DNA of 64,000 nt from positions 186,001-250,000 of the forward strand of contig NZ_QCZJ01000001.1 in assembly GCF_003075435.1 (NCBI RefSeq), read 5' to 3'. Below, one piece after another: positions 46,210 through 55,495 of this stretch. The notes under the pieces were generated by a model, which saw only the letters and a list, made by a program, of their open reading frames with translations, ran no database searches and was not told where the DNA came from. The position numbers and the translations under genes were made by a program. Within the stretch, counting starts at the first letter, position 1. Each line of letters starts with the position of its first letter. This DNA comes from Terrimonas sp. (lineage in GTDB: Bacteria; Bacteroidota; Bacteroidia; Chitinophagales; Chitinophagaceae).

Positions 46210-46259
46210 AACGTGCAATCAATATCATTTTCTAAAAGAAGCGGTATTGATTGCACGTT
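46210..46259. other. 15-bp perfect inverted repeat between DUF5009 and aquaporin genes
   Basis: AACGTGCAATCAATA (46210-46224) pairs perfectly with TATTGATTGCACGTT (46245-46259) around a 20-nt loop. No T-run follows on the minus strand. It lies 8 bp past the NagX-like gene's stop and 73 bp before the aquaporin start, so it could be a 3' structure or an operator. Confidence 0.5.
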
Positions 46260-46266
46260 ACTTCTC

Positions 46267-47364
46267 TTACACTTTAATAAATATCTTCTTCCTGTACAGT
46301 ATATATACCGGTATAAAATTGAAAGCCACAAAGACCAAAGCGTATACAAGGCTTGCCAGTTCCGGTTTAAATCCGGCATTGATCATACCATTTACCGCTA
46401 TTTCATTTAGCGGAGCTCCTCCAAACTTCAACCTGTAAAAAATAAGCGCCCAAACGTCTGCCAGGAAATAAGCGGCAATAGCATTAGCGCCAAATACCAA
46501 ACCGAATAAAATTCCTTTTGTTCTGCCTTTTATATCAATCAAAAAATACAATGCGCCGAGTAGCAAAGCGCCAAACCCTGAGGTAACCAGCACAAAAGAG
46601 CTTGTCCAGAGATTTTCATTTACCGGAAAAGCTAATCCCCAAAAAAAGCCGGCAATGCATGATATTACTCCTGCCGTCATAAGGTAGTTTACTTTTTCCG
46701 CCGCGGGTTTACTGCTGATCATCAAATGCCCCGCCAGCATACCGGTTAATGTGCTGGCGCAGGATGGTATTATACTGAGTATGCTCTCCGGGTCCCAGGT
46801 ACCCTGCCACATTTTGCCGGGCAAAAACTTTGAATCAAACCAGGCTACGATATTTTTTCCCGGCTCCAGCATTACTTCTCCATAACCGGGTGTTGGTACC
46901 TGTGTAAGCAGCAGCCAATACCCCACCAGCAAAATTGCGGTTATCCATGCCTGTTGTTTCCAGGTAGTATTAATAAAAATAAACCCGCATATTAAAAACA
47001 CAAAGGCAATACGATGAAGTGTACCTGTCCACCGGGCGTCTGCAATATTAAAATCAGGCATCAGGTTCAGGAACATACCTACAGCATATATCTTCAGTGC
47101 CCTCACAAAAATCTTTTTATAGATACCACCCTTGTCCGCCTTTTCCCTTAAGCGCTTTGTATAGGCAATGGTTATAGACATACCTATTACAAATAAAAAG
47201 ACAGGAGCTATATTATCCGTAAAAGAAAGCCCGTTCCATTTGGTATGCCGGAGCGTAAAGTATACATACTCCTCGCTGCCGGGATAATTCACCATTATCA
47301 TGGCGGCCATGGTAAAACCGCGAAGCACATCAAGTGAAATAAGCCGGCCGGGTTGACTTTGCAT
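46267..47364 (-). CDS. NagX-like (DUF5009) membrane acyltransferase family protein
   Basis: A polytopic membrane protein, 365 residues from ATG 47364 (SQPGRLISLDVLRGFTMA). It starts with the family hallmark RLISLDVLRGF, has about 10 hydrophobic segments, and ends FIPVYILYRKKIFIKV. The family includes bacterial NagX of N-acetylglucosamine loci and resembles human heparan-alpha-glucosaminide N-acetyltransferase, so acetylation of glucosamine at the membrane is proposed but unproven. A paralogue lies at 50125-51240, and a NagP-like permease and NagB are nearby. An upstream ATG 47493 is possible but its residues are non-conserved. Confidence 0.85.
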   Translation of the reverse strand: MQSQPGRLISLDVLRGFTMAAMIMVNYPGSEEYVYFTLRHTKWNGLSFTDNIAPVFLFVIGMSITIAYTKRLREKADKGGIYKKIFVRALKIYAVGMFLNLMPDFNIADARWTGTLHRIAFVFLICGFIFINTTWKQQAWITAILLVGYWLLLTQVPTPGYGEVMLEPGKNIVAWFDSKFLPGKMWQGTWDPESILSIIPSCASTLTGMLAGHLMISSKPAAEKVNYLMTAGVISCIAGFFWGLAFPVNENLWTSSFVLVTSGFGALLLGALYFLIDIKGRTKGILFGLVFGANAIAAYFLADVWALIFYRLKFGGAPLNEIAVNGMINAGFKPELASLVYALVFVAFNFIPVYILYRKKIFIKV

Positions 47365-47530
47365 AAATCTGTGTTTATACTTTAGAGAAGCCGGTTTATT
47401 AAGTATACCTACAATACGATTAAAAACACTAAAAATCCGGGGATGAATCGCGCTGTCCTTCAGGACAGTTACAAAAAAAGGCTGCTCCATCATTACCTGG
47501 AACAGCCCCTCTCTCTACAACACATAAAAC

Positions 47531-47974
47531 CTATTGAACCAAAGCAGTTTGCTTTTTTAACTGCAATATTTCCATTTTAAGCTTTTCAATTTCTGCCTGT
47601 TGCTCCTTAATTGAGGCTACCAGTACAGGAATCAGGCTCGCTTCATCTATTGTTTTAATAGTTGAATTACGGTATACGTTTTTACCAAACATATAGTTTA
47701 CTGATTTCTCTTTTACGAGGTCAGGAAATACAGATTGAAGATCTTCTGCAATAAATCCATATTGAGAACCCGCTTGCAATTTCAGGTGCTTAAAATCGCT
47801 CACATTATATTCATATTTCTTTGGCTCCAGTTGCATAAGTCGCTGCAAAGGATTATCTATTGGCTCAATATTCTTTTTGATTTTAGTATCAGGAAGATCC
47901 TGTGCAAACAAAACAGCAGAAACCAAAACAAATGAGCAGAAGAGAACAGCTTTTTTTATGTTGATAGTATTCAT
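47531..47974 (-). CDS. Secreted protein with peptidase S74 intramolecular chaperone domain
   Basis: 147 residues with a signal peptide (AVLFCSFVLVSAVLFAQD). The main part, SDTKIKKNI-like DTKIKKNIEPIDNPLQRLMQ, KYEYNVSDF and YGFIAEDLQSVFPDLV, is the S74/tail-fibre chaperone domain (YGFIAQE-type motif with Asp following), normally at the end of a trimeric adhesin and self-cleaving. A C-terminal coiled coil (EQQAEIEKLKMEILQLKKQ) would drive trimerisation. Here the domain stands nearly alone, without the long fibre it usually matures. Function unknown. Confidence 0.85.
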   Translation of the reverse strand: MNTINIKKAVLFCSFVLVSAVLFAQDLPDTKIKKNIEPIDNPLQRLMQLEPKKYEYNVSDFKHLKLQAGSQYGFIAEDLQSVFPDLVKEKSVNYMFGKNVYRNSTIKTIDEASLIPVLVASIKEQQAEIEKLKMEILQLKKQTALVQ

Positions 47975-48059
47975 AATCGAAATAATTTTTTATTGATAAT
48001 TAGATAACAGGTACCAGCCCATGGAGGTCTGGTAAAAAAAGAAAAATGTAAAAATTCGA

Positions 48060-48383
48060 TTATGCCTGTTCGGGAGGCGGTGTGAATACTGCGAGCTCTG
48101 TAAGATGTGTAATATCAGCAGACATATAATGCCCGTGAGATACTCTTGGAACAGGAATGATTACAGGTAAAGCTATATCGGCAAATTCTTCGGGAACAAA
48201 TTCTTTCTCACCGGATTTCTGCTCACTCTCTTGTTCTGAATTTTCAGATTCAGCGGGGCCAGATTGAGCAATAACGTCTATGCATTTATGCTGGTAAACA
48301 GCGGCAACCACAGAAAACAAACCTTTAGATACCATTATAAAAACAAACATGGCAGCAATGATATGTTTAACTGTTCTCGTCAT
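48060..48383 (-). CDS. Hypothetical exported protein
   Basis: 107 residues with an N-terminal hydrophobic segment (HIIAAMFVFIMVSKGLFSVVAAV) and a low-complexity acidic stretch rich in Ser, Glu and Gln (ESENSEQESEQKSGEKE), then a Pro-rich tail ending TPPPEQA. No family was recognised. The single cysteine follows the hydrophobic segment too late for a lipobox. It lies between the S74 gene and the permease gene, on the same strand. Confidence 0.65.
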   Translation of the reverse strand: MTRTVKHIIAAMFVFIMVSKGLFSVVAAVYQHKCIDVIAQSGPAESENSEQESEQKSGEKEFVPEEFADIALPVIIPVPRVSHGHYMSADITHLTELAVFTPPPEQA

Positions 48384-48584
48384 TAATGCAAAAATATGTG
48401 AATTGTGAAATTGAATTGATAACCAAACAACATTTTTTCATAATTATTAACGCTTTGAAAAACATTTTCTTATACACAGATTTTTCAATTCCTACTACAA
48501 AATCTTCACTCAAAAAAATTATAATTTTATATAGCACTTAAGCAACATTTTATCGGTCTGCTCCAAATATTTCCCGGTTTTTTA

Positions 48585-49904
48585 TTACAAACTCCATCGT
48601 TTTAAGCGGTATCCCCTAAAAGAATAAAACATTAAATAAAGATAACATGGGACGAGTACCCAATAGGCGGAACGAAGATTAAACACATCGGCAAAATAAC
48701 CGTATACCAAAGGCAAAAGCGCATTACCACAAAGTCCCATGATCATTACAGAAGCACCAAGTTTTGTGAACCGGCCTAATCCATCAAGCGCCAGGGGCCA
48801 TATTCCTGCCCACACCATTGAATTTGCTAAGCCTAATAAAACCAAAAACCAAATGGATACATCAGCCTGGTGACCTAATACCTGTATACTACCTTTTGCA
48901 TAGATAGTGAGGAGTGAAAAACATAAACCTAATATCACACATATGCGCAATACCGTTAGCTGGCTTAATATTTTAGGAATAAGGGCTATGCCCGTTAAAT
49001 AACCACAAATAGTAGCCGCAAGCGTATATGAAGGAAATGTTTTTGCCTCAAGCAGCGATATGCCAAAAGAGCCTGCATAATTTATAATGGTATCAATAGC
49101 GATTACCTGTGTGCCTACATGCAGAAAAATGGCTATAGCGCCTAATATCAGGTGAGGGAACTGAAAAATATTTTTCCTGGCTGATTCACCATGTACCGCT
49201 TTATCATCTTCATCTGTATTTATTTCAGGCAAAGGAGAATAACGAACAAAAAGCCCCAGCCCGGTTAAGACAATGCCTACAATAAAATAAGGCCAAATCA
49301 CCCTGCGGATCAGTTCATCAAGCGCCGCGTTCTTTTCTATCTCATTCATTAATGGCAGGCTCTTGAATAATTCCGTATCTGTAGGGCGTAATATAATTGC
49401 CGCAAATATTAATGGCGCTAATATACCTGCGCCTTTATTACATATACCCATTATGCCTATACGCCTTGCGGCGCTTTCTTTAGGTCCCAGGATGGTTACA
49501 AATGGGTTGGCAGCGGTTTGTAATATGGCAAGCCCGGTTCCAAGAGAAAATAATCCTAATAAAAACACTTCATACATTCGTACATATGCTGCCGGTATAA
49601 ATATAAAGGCGCCGATGGCCATCGTAAAAAAGCCGAACATTATTCCCTTTTTAAATCCAACCGCTTTAAGCAGATAAGACGCGGGCACGGAAACAATAAA
49701 ATAAGAAATATAAAACGCGAATGCTACCAGGTAAGATTGAAAATTAGTGAGCTCACAGGCTATCTTAAAATAGGGGATCAAAATGGCATTTACCCAACTC
49801 ACAAAACCGAAAATAAAAAACAGCATACCGATTATAAACAGCGAAATGGAAGTATCCCTGCCGGTGAGTGATGATACGGTTACAGCAGCAGCTTTTTTAT
49901 TCAT
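48585..49904 (-). CDS. Sugar MFS permease (FucP/NagP type)
   Basis: A 439-residue major-facilitator transporter of the fucose/N-acetylglucosamine:H+ symporter group. ATG 49904 is preferred over the upstream TTG 49952. Twelve hydrophobic segments and the family motifs FIFGFVSWVNAILIPYFK, YFIVSVPASYLLKAVGFKKG, GLFSLGTGLAILQTAANPFV and IGIMGICNKGAGILAP are present. Neighbouring NagX-like and NagB genes point to N-acetylglucosamine or glucosamine as substrate. It is divergent from the second NagX-like gene, with a LacI-type palindrome in the shared intergenic region. Confidence 0.9.
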   Translation of the reverse strand: MNKKAAAVTVSSLTGRDTSISLFIIGMLFFIFGFVSWVNAILIPYFKIACELTNFQSYLVAFAFYISYFIVSVPASYLLKAVGFKKGIMFGFFTMAIGAFIFIPAAYVRMYEVFLLGLFSLGTGLAILQTAANPFVTILGPKESAARRIGIMGICNKGAGILAPLIFAAIILRPTDTELFKSLPLMNEIEKNAALDELIRRVIWPYFIVGIVLTGLGLFVRYSPLPEINTDEDDKAVHGESARKNIFQFPHLILGAIAIFLHVGTQVIAIDTIINYAGSFGISLLEAKTFPSYTLAATICGYLTGIALIPKILSQLTVLRICVILGLCFSLLTIYAKGSIQVLGHQADVSIWFLVLLGLANSMVWAGIWPLALDGLGRFTKLGASVMIMGLCGNALLPLVYGYFADVFNLRSAYWVLVPCYLYLMFYSFRGYRLKRWSL

Positions 49905-49988
49905 ACTAATAATGCAGTTTGATTTTGTATATAGTATTAAATCCTGTTTCAAAAATATAAGCCTATAAGATACAACAGTAAATATCTA

Positions 49989-50002
49989 CGGAAACGTTTA
50001 CG
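49989..50002. promoter_or_regulatory. LacI-type operator-like palindrome
   Basis: CGGAAACGTTTACG is nearly dyad-symmetric around a central CG with the AAACGTTT core usual for LacI-family operators. It lies between the divergent permease and NagX-like genes, where a sugar-responsive repressor could control both. No LacI gene is in the window. Confidence 0.45.
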
Positions 50003-50124
50003 GTAATTTTATTTCTTTTCACTGAAGAAATAAGTTAATTTGATGCTGTAACCGGGTATATATTTCATAATCCATACTCATTTGGAGAACAACTATTACT
50101 AATCATACTATTTTCCTGACAAAA

Positions 50125-51240
50125 ATGAATCCAGCAGGCAATTTAAAAGAACCTTCAACCCGCTTGGTTTCTATTGACGCCTTAAGAGGCTTTGATATGT
50201 TATTGATAGCTGGTGGCGGCGCATTTATTGAAGCGCTGAAAGGACAAACAAGCTGGCAGTGGATTGATGTGATCGCCAGCCAGTTAACCCATCCCAAATG
50301 GTTTGGATTTACCTTTTACGATTTCATTTTCCCATTGTTCCTGTTCATTGCGGGCATCACTATTCCGTTTTCTGTTTACAAATCAATTGCCGCAGGCGCA
50401 GATAAACAGGTGATACTGAAAAAAGCATTCCGCAGAATGATCATTTTAATCTTACTTGGTATTGTTGATAAGAATACGCCAATTACTTTTTTTGAACCGC
50501 ACAATATAAGAGTAGCAAGTGTATTAGGCAGGATAGGCATTGCCGGCTTTTTTGCAACATTGTTATACATCAATACTTCATCTGCATTAAAAAGAATCTA
50601 CTGGATAGCAGGCATCCTGTTATTTTATTACGCGATAGTTTACCTGCCCGGCTTAGGTGGTGGTGATCTTTCAAAAGAAGGGAATATTGTGGGGCGCTTT
50701 GACCGTAGTTTTTTGCCAGGGCGGCTGTTAGAAAAAATATATGATGAGAATGGATTACTGACACAACTTCCGGCAATGTGTTTAACAATGCTCGGTACTT
50801 TAGCAGGAGATATTTTACGCTCCGGAAAAACAACCGGCTGGCAATTAAAAAACCTTGCCCTGAGCGGAGTTGCCTGTATAGCACTTGCCTTTATCTGGAA
50901 TATGCATTTCCCCATCTTCAAAAAAATGTGGACAAGCTCTTTTATATTACTTACCGGCGGTATGGGCTTCCTGATTTTTACTGTATTTTACCTGGTCATA
51001 GATATATGGCATTTTAAAAAGTGGGCTTTCTTTTTTTATGTGATCGGGCTAAATTCTCTCACTATTTATTTATTGTATAGATTCGTAGACTTTGAAAAAA
51101 GCGCACGCCTGTTATTCTCAGGCTTATATGCACCGGTTTATCCAAAATTTCATCCTGCATTACAGGCACTGGGCGGGCTTTTACTGGTATGGCTGATGCT
51201 ATACTTTCTTTACAGGAAAAAAATATTTATTAAAATATAA
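50125..51240 (+). CDS. NagX-like (DUF5009) membrane acyltransferase family protein, second copy
   Basis: A 371-residue polytopic membrane protein starting MNPAGNLKEPSTRLVSIDALRGFDM; it shares RLVSIDALRGF, the FYDFIFPLFLFIAGI span and the same end (YFLYRKKIFIKI) with the paralogue at 46267-47364, but differs over much of its length. It matches the NagX/heparan-glucosaminide acetyltransferase-like family more closely in context, since NagB follows 33 bp downstream on the same strand and the NagP-like permease is divergent. A role in handling glucosamine or N-acetylglucosamine is inferred. Confidence 0.85.
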   Translation: MNPAGNLKEPSTRLVSIDALRGFDMLLIAGGGAFIEALKGQTSWQWIDVIASQLTHPKWFGFTFYDFIFPLFLFIAGITIPFSVYKSIAAGADKQVILKKAFRRMIILILLGIVDKNTPITFFEPHNIRVASVLGRIGIAGFFATLLYINTSSALKRIYWIAGILLFYYAIVYLPGLGGGDLSKEGNIVGRFDRSFLPGRLLEKIYDENGLLTQLPAMCLTMLGTLAGDILRSGKTTGWQLKNLALSGVACIALAFIWNMHFPIFKKMWTSSFILLTGGMGFLIFTVFYLVIDIWHFKKWAFFFYVIGLNSLTIYLLYRFVDFEKSARLLFSGLYAPVYPKFHPALQALGGLLLVWLMLYFLYRKKIFIKI

Positions 51241-51273
51241 GCGCAAAGAGCACTTCTGAAATTATAATGACGT

Positions 51274-52023
51274 ATGAAAATTGATATCTCAGGCAATGCA
51301 CAGGAATTAGGGCAAAAATCCGGCAGGAAGGCAGCAGAATGTATTAAAGCGGCTATAGCAAGTAAAGGCACAGCTAATATTATTTTAGCAACCGGCGCAA
51401 GCCAGTTTGAAACTTTACACCAACTGATTAGCGATAAAGCCATTGACTGGAGCAAGGTTGTAATGTTTCACTTAGATGAATATATTGATCTGCCTGAGTC
51501 ATCTCCTGCAAGCTTCAGAAAATACCTGAAGGAACGTTTCATCAATAAAGTGCCTGCGCTTAAAGCCTGCTATCTTATTAATGGCGAAACAGACCCTTTG
51601 GCTGAATGTGAAAAGCTGAACGCTATCATTCAAAAGCATCCGATAGACGTTGCGCTGGTTGGCATTGGCGAAAACGGGCATTTAGCTTTTAATGATCCTC
51701 CTGCAGATTTTGATATAACTAACCCCTATATCATTGTTAATCTTGATGAACCATGCCGCGCACAACAGTTTAATGAAGGCTGGTTTAAAACTATTGATGA
51801 TGTGCCGAAGCAGGCTATCAGCATGTCAATAAAACAGATCATGCTTTCATCGGTTATTATTTGCTCTGTGCCTGATAAAAGAAAAGCGGCGGCGGTAAAA
51901 AACTGTTTATCGGGAGAAATAAGCAATATACATCCTGCAAGTATCTTGCAATCGCACAGCAATTGTATTTGTTACCTGGATGAAGCCTCTGCTTCTCTTC
52001 TGCCGGCGGATGTCATAAAATAA
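51274..52023 (+). CDS. nagB: Glucosamine-6-phosphate deaminase
   Basis: Converts glucosamine 6-phosphate to fructose 6-phosphate and ammonia. The 249-residue protein has the family motifs ILATGASQFETLHQL at about 37, VMFHLDEYIDLPESSPASFR at about 63 and VALVGIGENGHLAFNDPPAD at about 127; the His and Asp/Glu residues of the active site are present. It is a short NagB without the allosteric C-terminal extension seen in enteric enzymes. It follows the NagX-like gene by 33 bp and is probably in one transcript with it. Confidence 0.9.
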   Translation: MKIDISGNAQELGQKSGRKAAECIKAAIASKGTANIILATGASQFETLHQLISDKAIDWSKVVMFHLDEYIDLPESSPASFRKYLKERFINKVPALKACYLINGETDPLAECEKLNAIIQKHPIDVALVGIGENGHLAFNDPPADFDITNPYIIVNLDEPCRAQQFNEGWFKTIDDVPKQAISMSIKQIMLSSVIICSVPDKRKAAAVKNCLSGEISNIHPASILQSHSNCICYLDEASASLLPADVIK

Positions 52024-52093
52024 AAACTCAGCGTTTAGCAAATGCATTAACGATCCCTAATGCTTAAGCAGAAGCGCATAATAAATTAGTCTT

Positions 52094-53830
52094 TTATCTC
52101 TTTTTGACATTGGCCTCAGCATTAGTTAATTTATAAATCTTTCCATCCGCCTTGGTGAGCACATATAATACGCCTTTGGCATCTTCTCCTAATCTTACTT
52201 CTACCCTTTCGTTGCCACATGCTTTGGCTAACGTAGTTGAGTCACCATCTATCATGATTTGCAATGCTTTAATGGGAGCAAGTTTACCCTTTTGTATTTC
52301 TTTATTCTCAATGTAAAAAATTCTGCCGGTTGGTATATCGCCAAATATTATTTTCCCATTTAACGATGATATAGAGCCGGTGTATTCAAACCCACCTGAT
52401 ATTGCCTTGCCTTCATCATGATCGTAAGCTGCAACCGGGTACGTAATATGGTATATGCTATCATCCGGCGGCAATGCATAAACCTTGTTAATATCGCCAT
52501 AGGGGTTAATAGAAAAATCTCCTTCACGCAATGGCCATCCATAATCCCCCCCCGGTTTTACACTATATATTGATTCTATATCATGTTGCCCAATATTGAA
52601 CACAAGCATTTTTCCATCTTTAGTCCAGGTGATCCTGTGCGGATTACGGAAGCCATAACAGTATATTTCTTTCAGTAAAGCGGTGTCGGCAGCCTGCACA
52701 AACGGATTATCTTCGGGTATGCCGTATTGTTTGTTCCTGCTGTTATTGCCGCGGGGATCAATGCGTATTACCGTTCCCCAAATGTTTTTGGTATTATGCG
52801 GCAGCATCGGAAATCCATTCTCAACACTTCCGCCATCTCCTACACCAATATATAATATTCCATAATCTTTATCTGCCGGTTTAGCGAGAGGATTGAATAA
52901 TATTTCCTGCACACCATGTATATCCTTCACCATATTCACTCTTAACATTTCCCTGCCTGTTCCTGAAAAAACCAGCGCCTTCGGATCGGTTACTTTCCAT
53001 TCGGTTAATACCCATTGTAAAGTAACTTTTATAGAATCGTGGTATTTAAAGTCAGCAATTCCTGATCCCGGCGCCTCTGTGTGCGTAGTATACAACAACC
53101 CATTTTGCATAAATTCAGGATGAAAAGCAAAGCTCCCGAAACCAGATGCCAATCCCGGTTTTGATATAAAATGAGGTTTAAGCTTCTCCATGTCCATATA
53201 TACCTCGGGTTTATCCTTCACTATCCTGTATAGTTTACCACGGAGGTCTACAACAAATAAATCATTGGTACCGGGCTGATAAGTAAGCTTGGTTATTCTT
53301 GCCAATGGCGCAGTTGAAGCAGATGCGGGTATTTGTATAAAAGGATGAAGAGTGATTGCTATTTCCGAAGATGGAATTACATCCGGGTAAGGATTAGTGA
53401 TGGCCGCTGTATCTGCATTGCCCGAAACCGCAACGGCCGGCTTTGTATCTAAAAAGGCAATAATAGCATCTATCTCTTCATCACCTAATGCAATGAACGG
53501 CGGCATCATAGCTTTGTATTTCTGATGAAGTTGTACAGCGTATTTGTCACCGGAAGCAATCACACCTGCCGGATCTTTTATAAATGTTTGAAGCCAGCTG
53601 GCAGATACTTTCCCTGTAATACCACCCAGTTGCGGACCTATACCATCCTGCCTGAAGCCGTGACAGGTAGCGCAATTTTTTTCAAAAGAGATTTCTCCTT
53701 TTGCTACCAGGGCAGAATCAATTTTCTTTGTTTTGCCTGTACTGTCACTTTCGGTTCCTGTATTACATGCTCCTGCGAAAAGTATTAGTAAGACAGCAGG
53801 AAAAATCAAGCGAACGTTTATGCGTTTCAT
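52094..53830 (-). CDS. Cytochrome c / PQQ-dependent sugar dehydrogenase-type lipoprotein
   Basis: A 578-residue periplasm-facing lipoprotein. ATG 53830 gives MKRINVRLIFPAVLLIL and the lipobox FAGAC; the frame is open 48 codons upstream but those residues overlap the gltD terminator region. A cytochrome c domain with CATCH at about residue 53 and MMPPF near 110 (likely axial Met) precedes a six-bladed propeller of the soluble glucose/sorbosone dehydrogenase type: LTYQPGTNDLFVVDLRGKLY, GFGSFAFHPEF, ILYIGVGDGGS, YGFRNPHRITW, GGDYGWPLREGD. It should oxidise a sugar and pass electrons to its own haem. Substrate unknown. Convergent with nagB. Confidence 0.88.
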   Translation of the reverse strand: MKRINVRLIFPAVLLILFAGACNTGTESDSTGKTKKIDSALVAKGEISFEKNCATCHGFRQDGIGPQLGGITGKVSASWLQTFIKDPAGVIASGDKYAVQLHQKYKAMMPPFIALGDEEIDAIIAFLDTKPAVAVSGNADTAAITNPYPDVIPSSEIAITLHPFIQIPASASTAPLARITKLTYQPGTNDLFVVDLRGKLYRIVKDKPEVYMDMEKLKPHFISKPGLASGFGSFAFHPEFMQNGLLYTTHTEAPGSGIADFKYHDSIKVTLQWVLTEWKVTDPKALVFSGTGREMLRVNMVKDIHGVQEILFNPLAKPADKDYGILYIGVGDGGSVENGFPMLPHNTKNIWGTVIRIDPRGNNSRNKQYGIPEDNPFVQAADTALLKEIYCYGFRNPHRITWTKDGKMLVFNIGQHDIESIYSVKPGGDYGWPLREGDFSINPYGDINKVYALPPDDSIYHITYPVAAYDHDEGKAISGGFEYTGSISSLNGKIIFGDIPTGRIFYIENKEIQKGKLAPIKALQIMIDGDSTTLAKACGNERVEVRLGEDAKGVLYVLTKADGKIYKLTNAEANVKKR

Positions 53831-53886
53831 GAAAACACTTCTTTGCAATAAATATAATTTATGCAGACCAAAAATTACAAACAAAA

Positions 53887-53909
53887 AAAGCTGCCTGTGC
53901 GACAGCTTT
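53887..53909 (-). terminator. Intrinsic terminator after gltD
   Basis: On the minus strand AAAGCTG pairs with CAGCTTT around a 9-nt loop and is followed by TTTTGTTTGT. It lies 33 bp past the gltD stop. Confidence 0.75.
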
Positions 53910-53942
53910 AGATTTTTATTCAACAATCTTATAAAACTTACC

Positions 53943-55457
53943 TCAATCCACCGCCAGTGAAACCAGTGATGCATCTTTAGTCTCCAGTAATGAGCTACCC
54001 ATCAAAAACTCATCTACCTTGCGTGCGCATTCCCGGCCTTCACTGATTGCCCAAACTACCAGCGATTGCCCCCGGCGCATATCACCTGCGGTAAATATTT
54101 TGGATATATTGGTTTGATAGGATCTTTCTGCGGCTTTTACATTTCCTCTTTCATCATATTCAATATCTAACTCATTAAGCATGCCTTCATGTTGCGGATG
54201 CACAAAGCCCATTGCAAGCAGCGCCAACTCACAGGGTATCTCTCTTTCTGAGCCAGGCACTTCTTCAAAACGCGAAGGCCTCTGGTCGTCAGAATATTTC
54301 CATTCAAGATCAACAATCTTCAATGCTTTGAGATTGCCTTTATCATCGCCCATAAACGCTTTGGTAGCTATAGCCCAATAACGTTCGCAACCTTCATCAT
54401 GAGATGAAGATGTTTTCAACACCATCGGGTATGTGGGCCAGGGCATGAATTCCGTTCTTGCACCAGGCGGCTTAGGCATCAGCTCAAACTGTGTAACAGT
54501 TATGGCGCCGTGTCTGTTGGATGTACCTACGCAGTCGCTGCCGGTATCACCACCACCAATCACCACCACATTTTTTCCGGTAGCCAGAATTTCCTCCGGA
54601 AGTATATTGCTTTCAATATTCGGATTAGCAAGCGGATCTTTTTTAGCGTTGCGCTTATTTTGCTGTTTTAAAAACTGCATAGCAAAATACACACCTTTTA
54701 AATTGCGCCCGGGTATCGGTAGATCACGGGGCTTGGTAGAACCACCTGATAACACTATAGCATTGTATTCACGCAGCAGATCGTTTATGCTTACATTCAC
54801 CCCAACATTGGCGTTGCATTTAAATTCAATGCCTTCCTGCTGCATAATATCAATCCTCCTGTCTATCACCCATTTTTCCAGCTTAAAATCAGGAATACCA
54901 TAACGCAGCAAACCGCCGGGAACATCATCTCTTTCAAAAACAGTTACGCTATGCCCTGCATAATTTAACTGTGCCGCTGCTGCAAGACCAGCAGGACCGG
55001 CGCCCACTACTGCCACTTTTTTTCCGGTTTGCAAATTTGGCTTGCGTGGCTGTACAAATCCTTTTTCAAAAGCAATCTCAATGATATGCTTTTCTATTTC
55101 TTCAATAGTTACGGGCGGCTGGTTTATACCCAGCACACAGGCGCTCTCACAGGGCGCCGGGCAAATACGTCCCGTAAACTCAGGAAAATTATTGGTAGAT
55201 GTTAAAATATCGTACGCTTCTTTCCAGCTCTTGCGGTAAACCGCATCGTTAAATTCAGGAATAACATTACCTAACGGACATCCATTATTACTGTGGCAAA
55301 AAGGAACGCCGCAATTCATACACCGGGATGCCTGGTTGGTTAATTCTTTTTCAGAGAAACGATTTACGAACTCATTATAGTTTTTTAATCTTTCTGCCAC
55401 AGGTTTCTTTGTTGGCAGCTCACGTGTAAATTCAATAAAACCCGTTGGTTTACCCAT
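53943..55457 (-). CDS. gltD: Glutamate synthase small subunit
   Basis: The NADPH-oxidising subunit that feeds electrons to GltB for glutamate formation from 2-oxoglutarate and glutamine. The 504-residue protein has N-terminal Fe-S cysteine clusters (CMNCGVPFCHSNNGCPLGN and CPAPCESACVLG), the FAD-binding motif VAVVGAGPAGLAAAAQL at about 149, and the NADPH motif VVVIGGGDTGSDCVGT at about 299. A late FTAGDMRRGQSLVVWAI closes the FAD site. It follows gltB by 38 bp on the same strand and is terminated by a hairpin. Confidence 0.95.
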   Translation of the reverse strand: MGKPTGFIEFTRELPTKKPVAERLKNYNEFVNRFSEKELTNQASRCMNCGVPFCHSNNGCPLGNVIPEFNDAVYRKSWKEAYDILTSTNNFPEFTGRICPAPCESACVLGINQPPVTIEEIEKHIIEIAFEKGFVQPRKPNLQTGKKVAVVGAGPAGLAAAAQLNYAGHSVTVFERDDVPGGLLRYGIPDFKLEKWVIDRRIDIMQQEGIEFKCNANVGVNVSINDLLREYNAIVLSGGSTKPRDLPIPGRNLKGVYFAMQFLKQQNKRNAKKDPLANPNIESNILPEEILATGKNVVVIGGGDTGSDCVGTSNRHGAITVTQFELMPKPPGARTEFMPWPTYPMVLKTSSSHDEGCERYWAIATKAFMGDDKGNLKALKIVDLEWKYSDDQRPSRFEEVPGSEREIPCELALLAMGFVHPQHEGMLNELDIEYDERGNVKAAERSYQTNISKIFTAGDMRRGQSLVVWAISEGRECARKVDEFLMGSSLLETKDASLVSLAVD

Positions 55458-55495
55458 TCTCTTTACTCAATTGAATTAATAATAAATAGTTTTGG

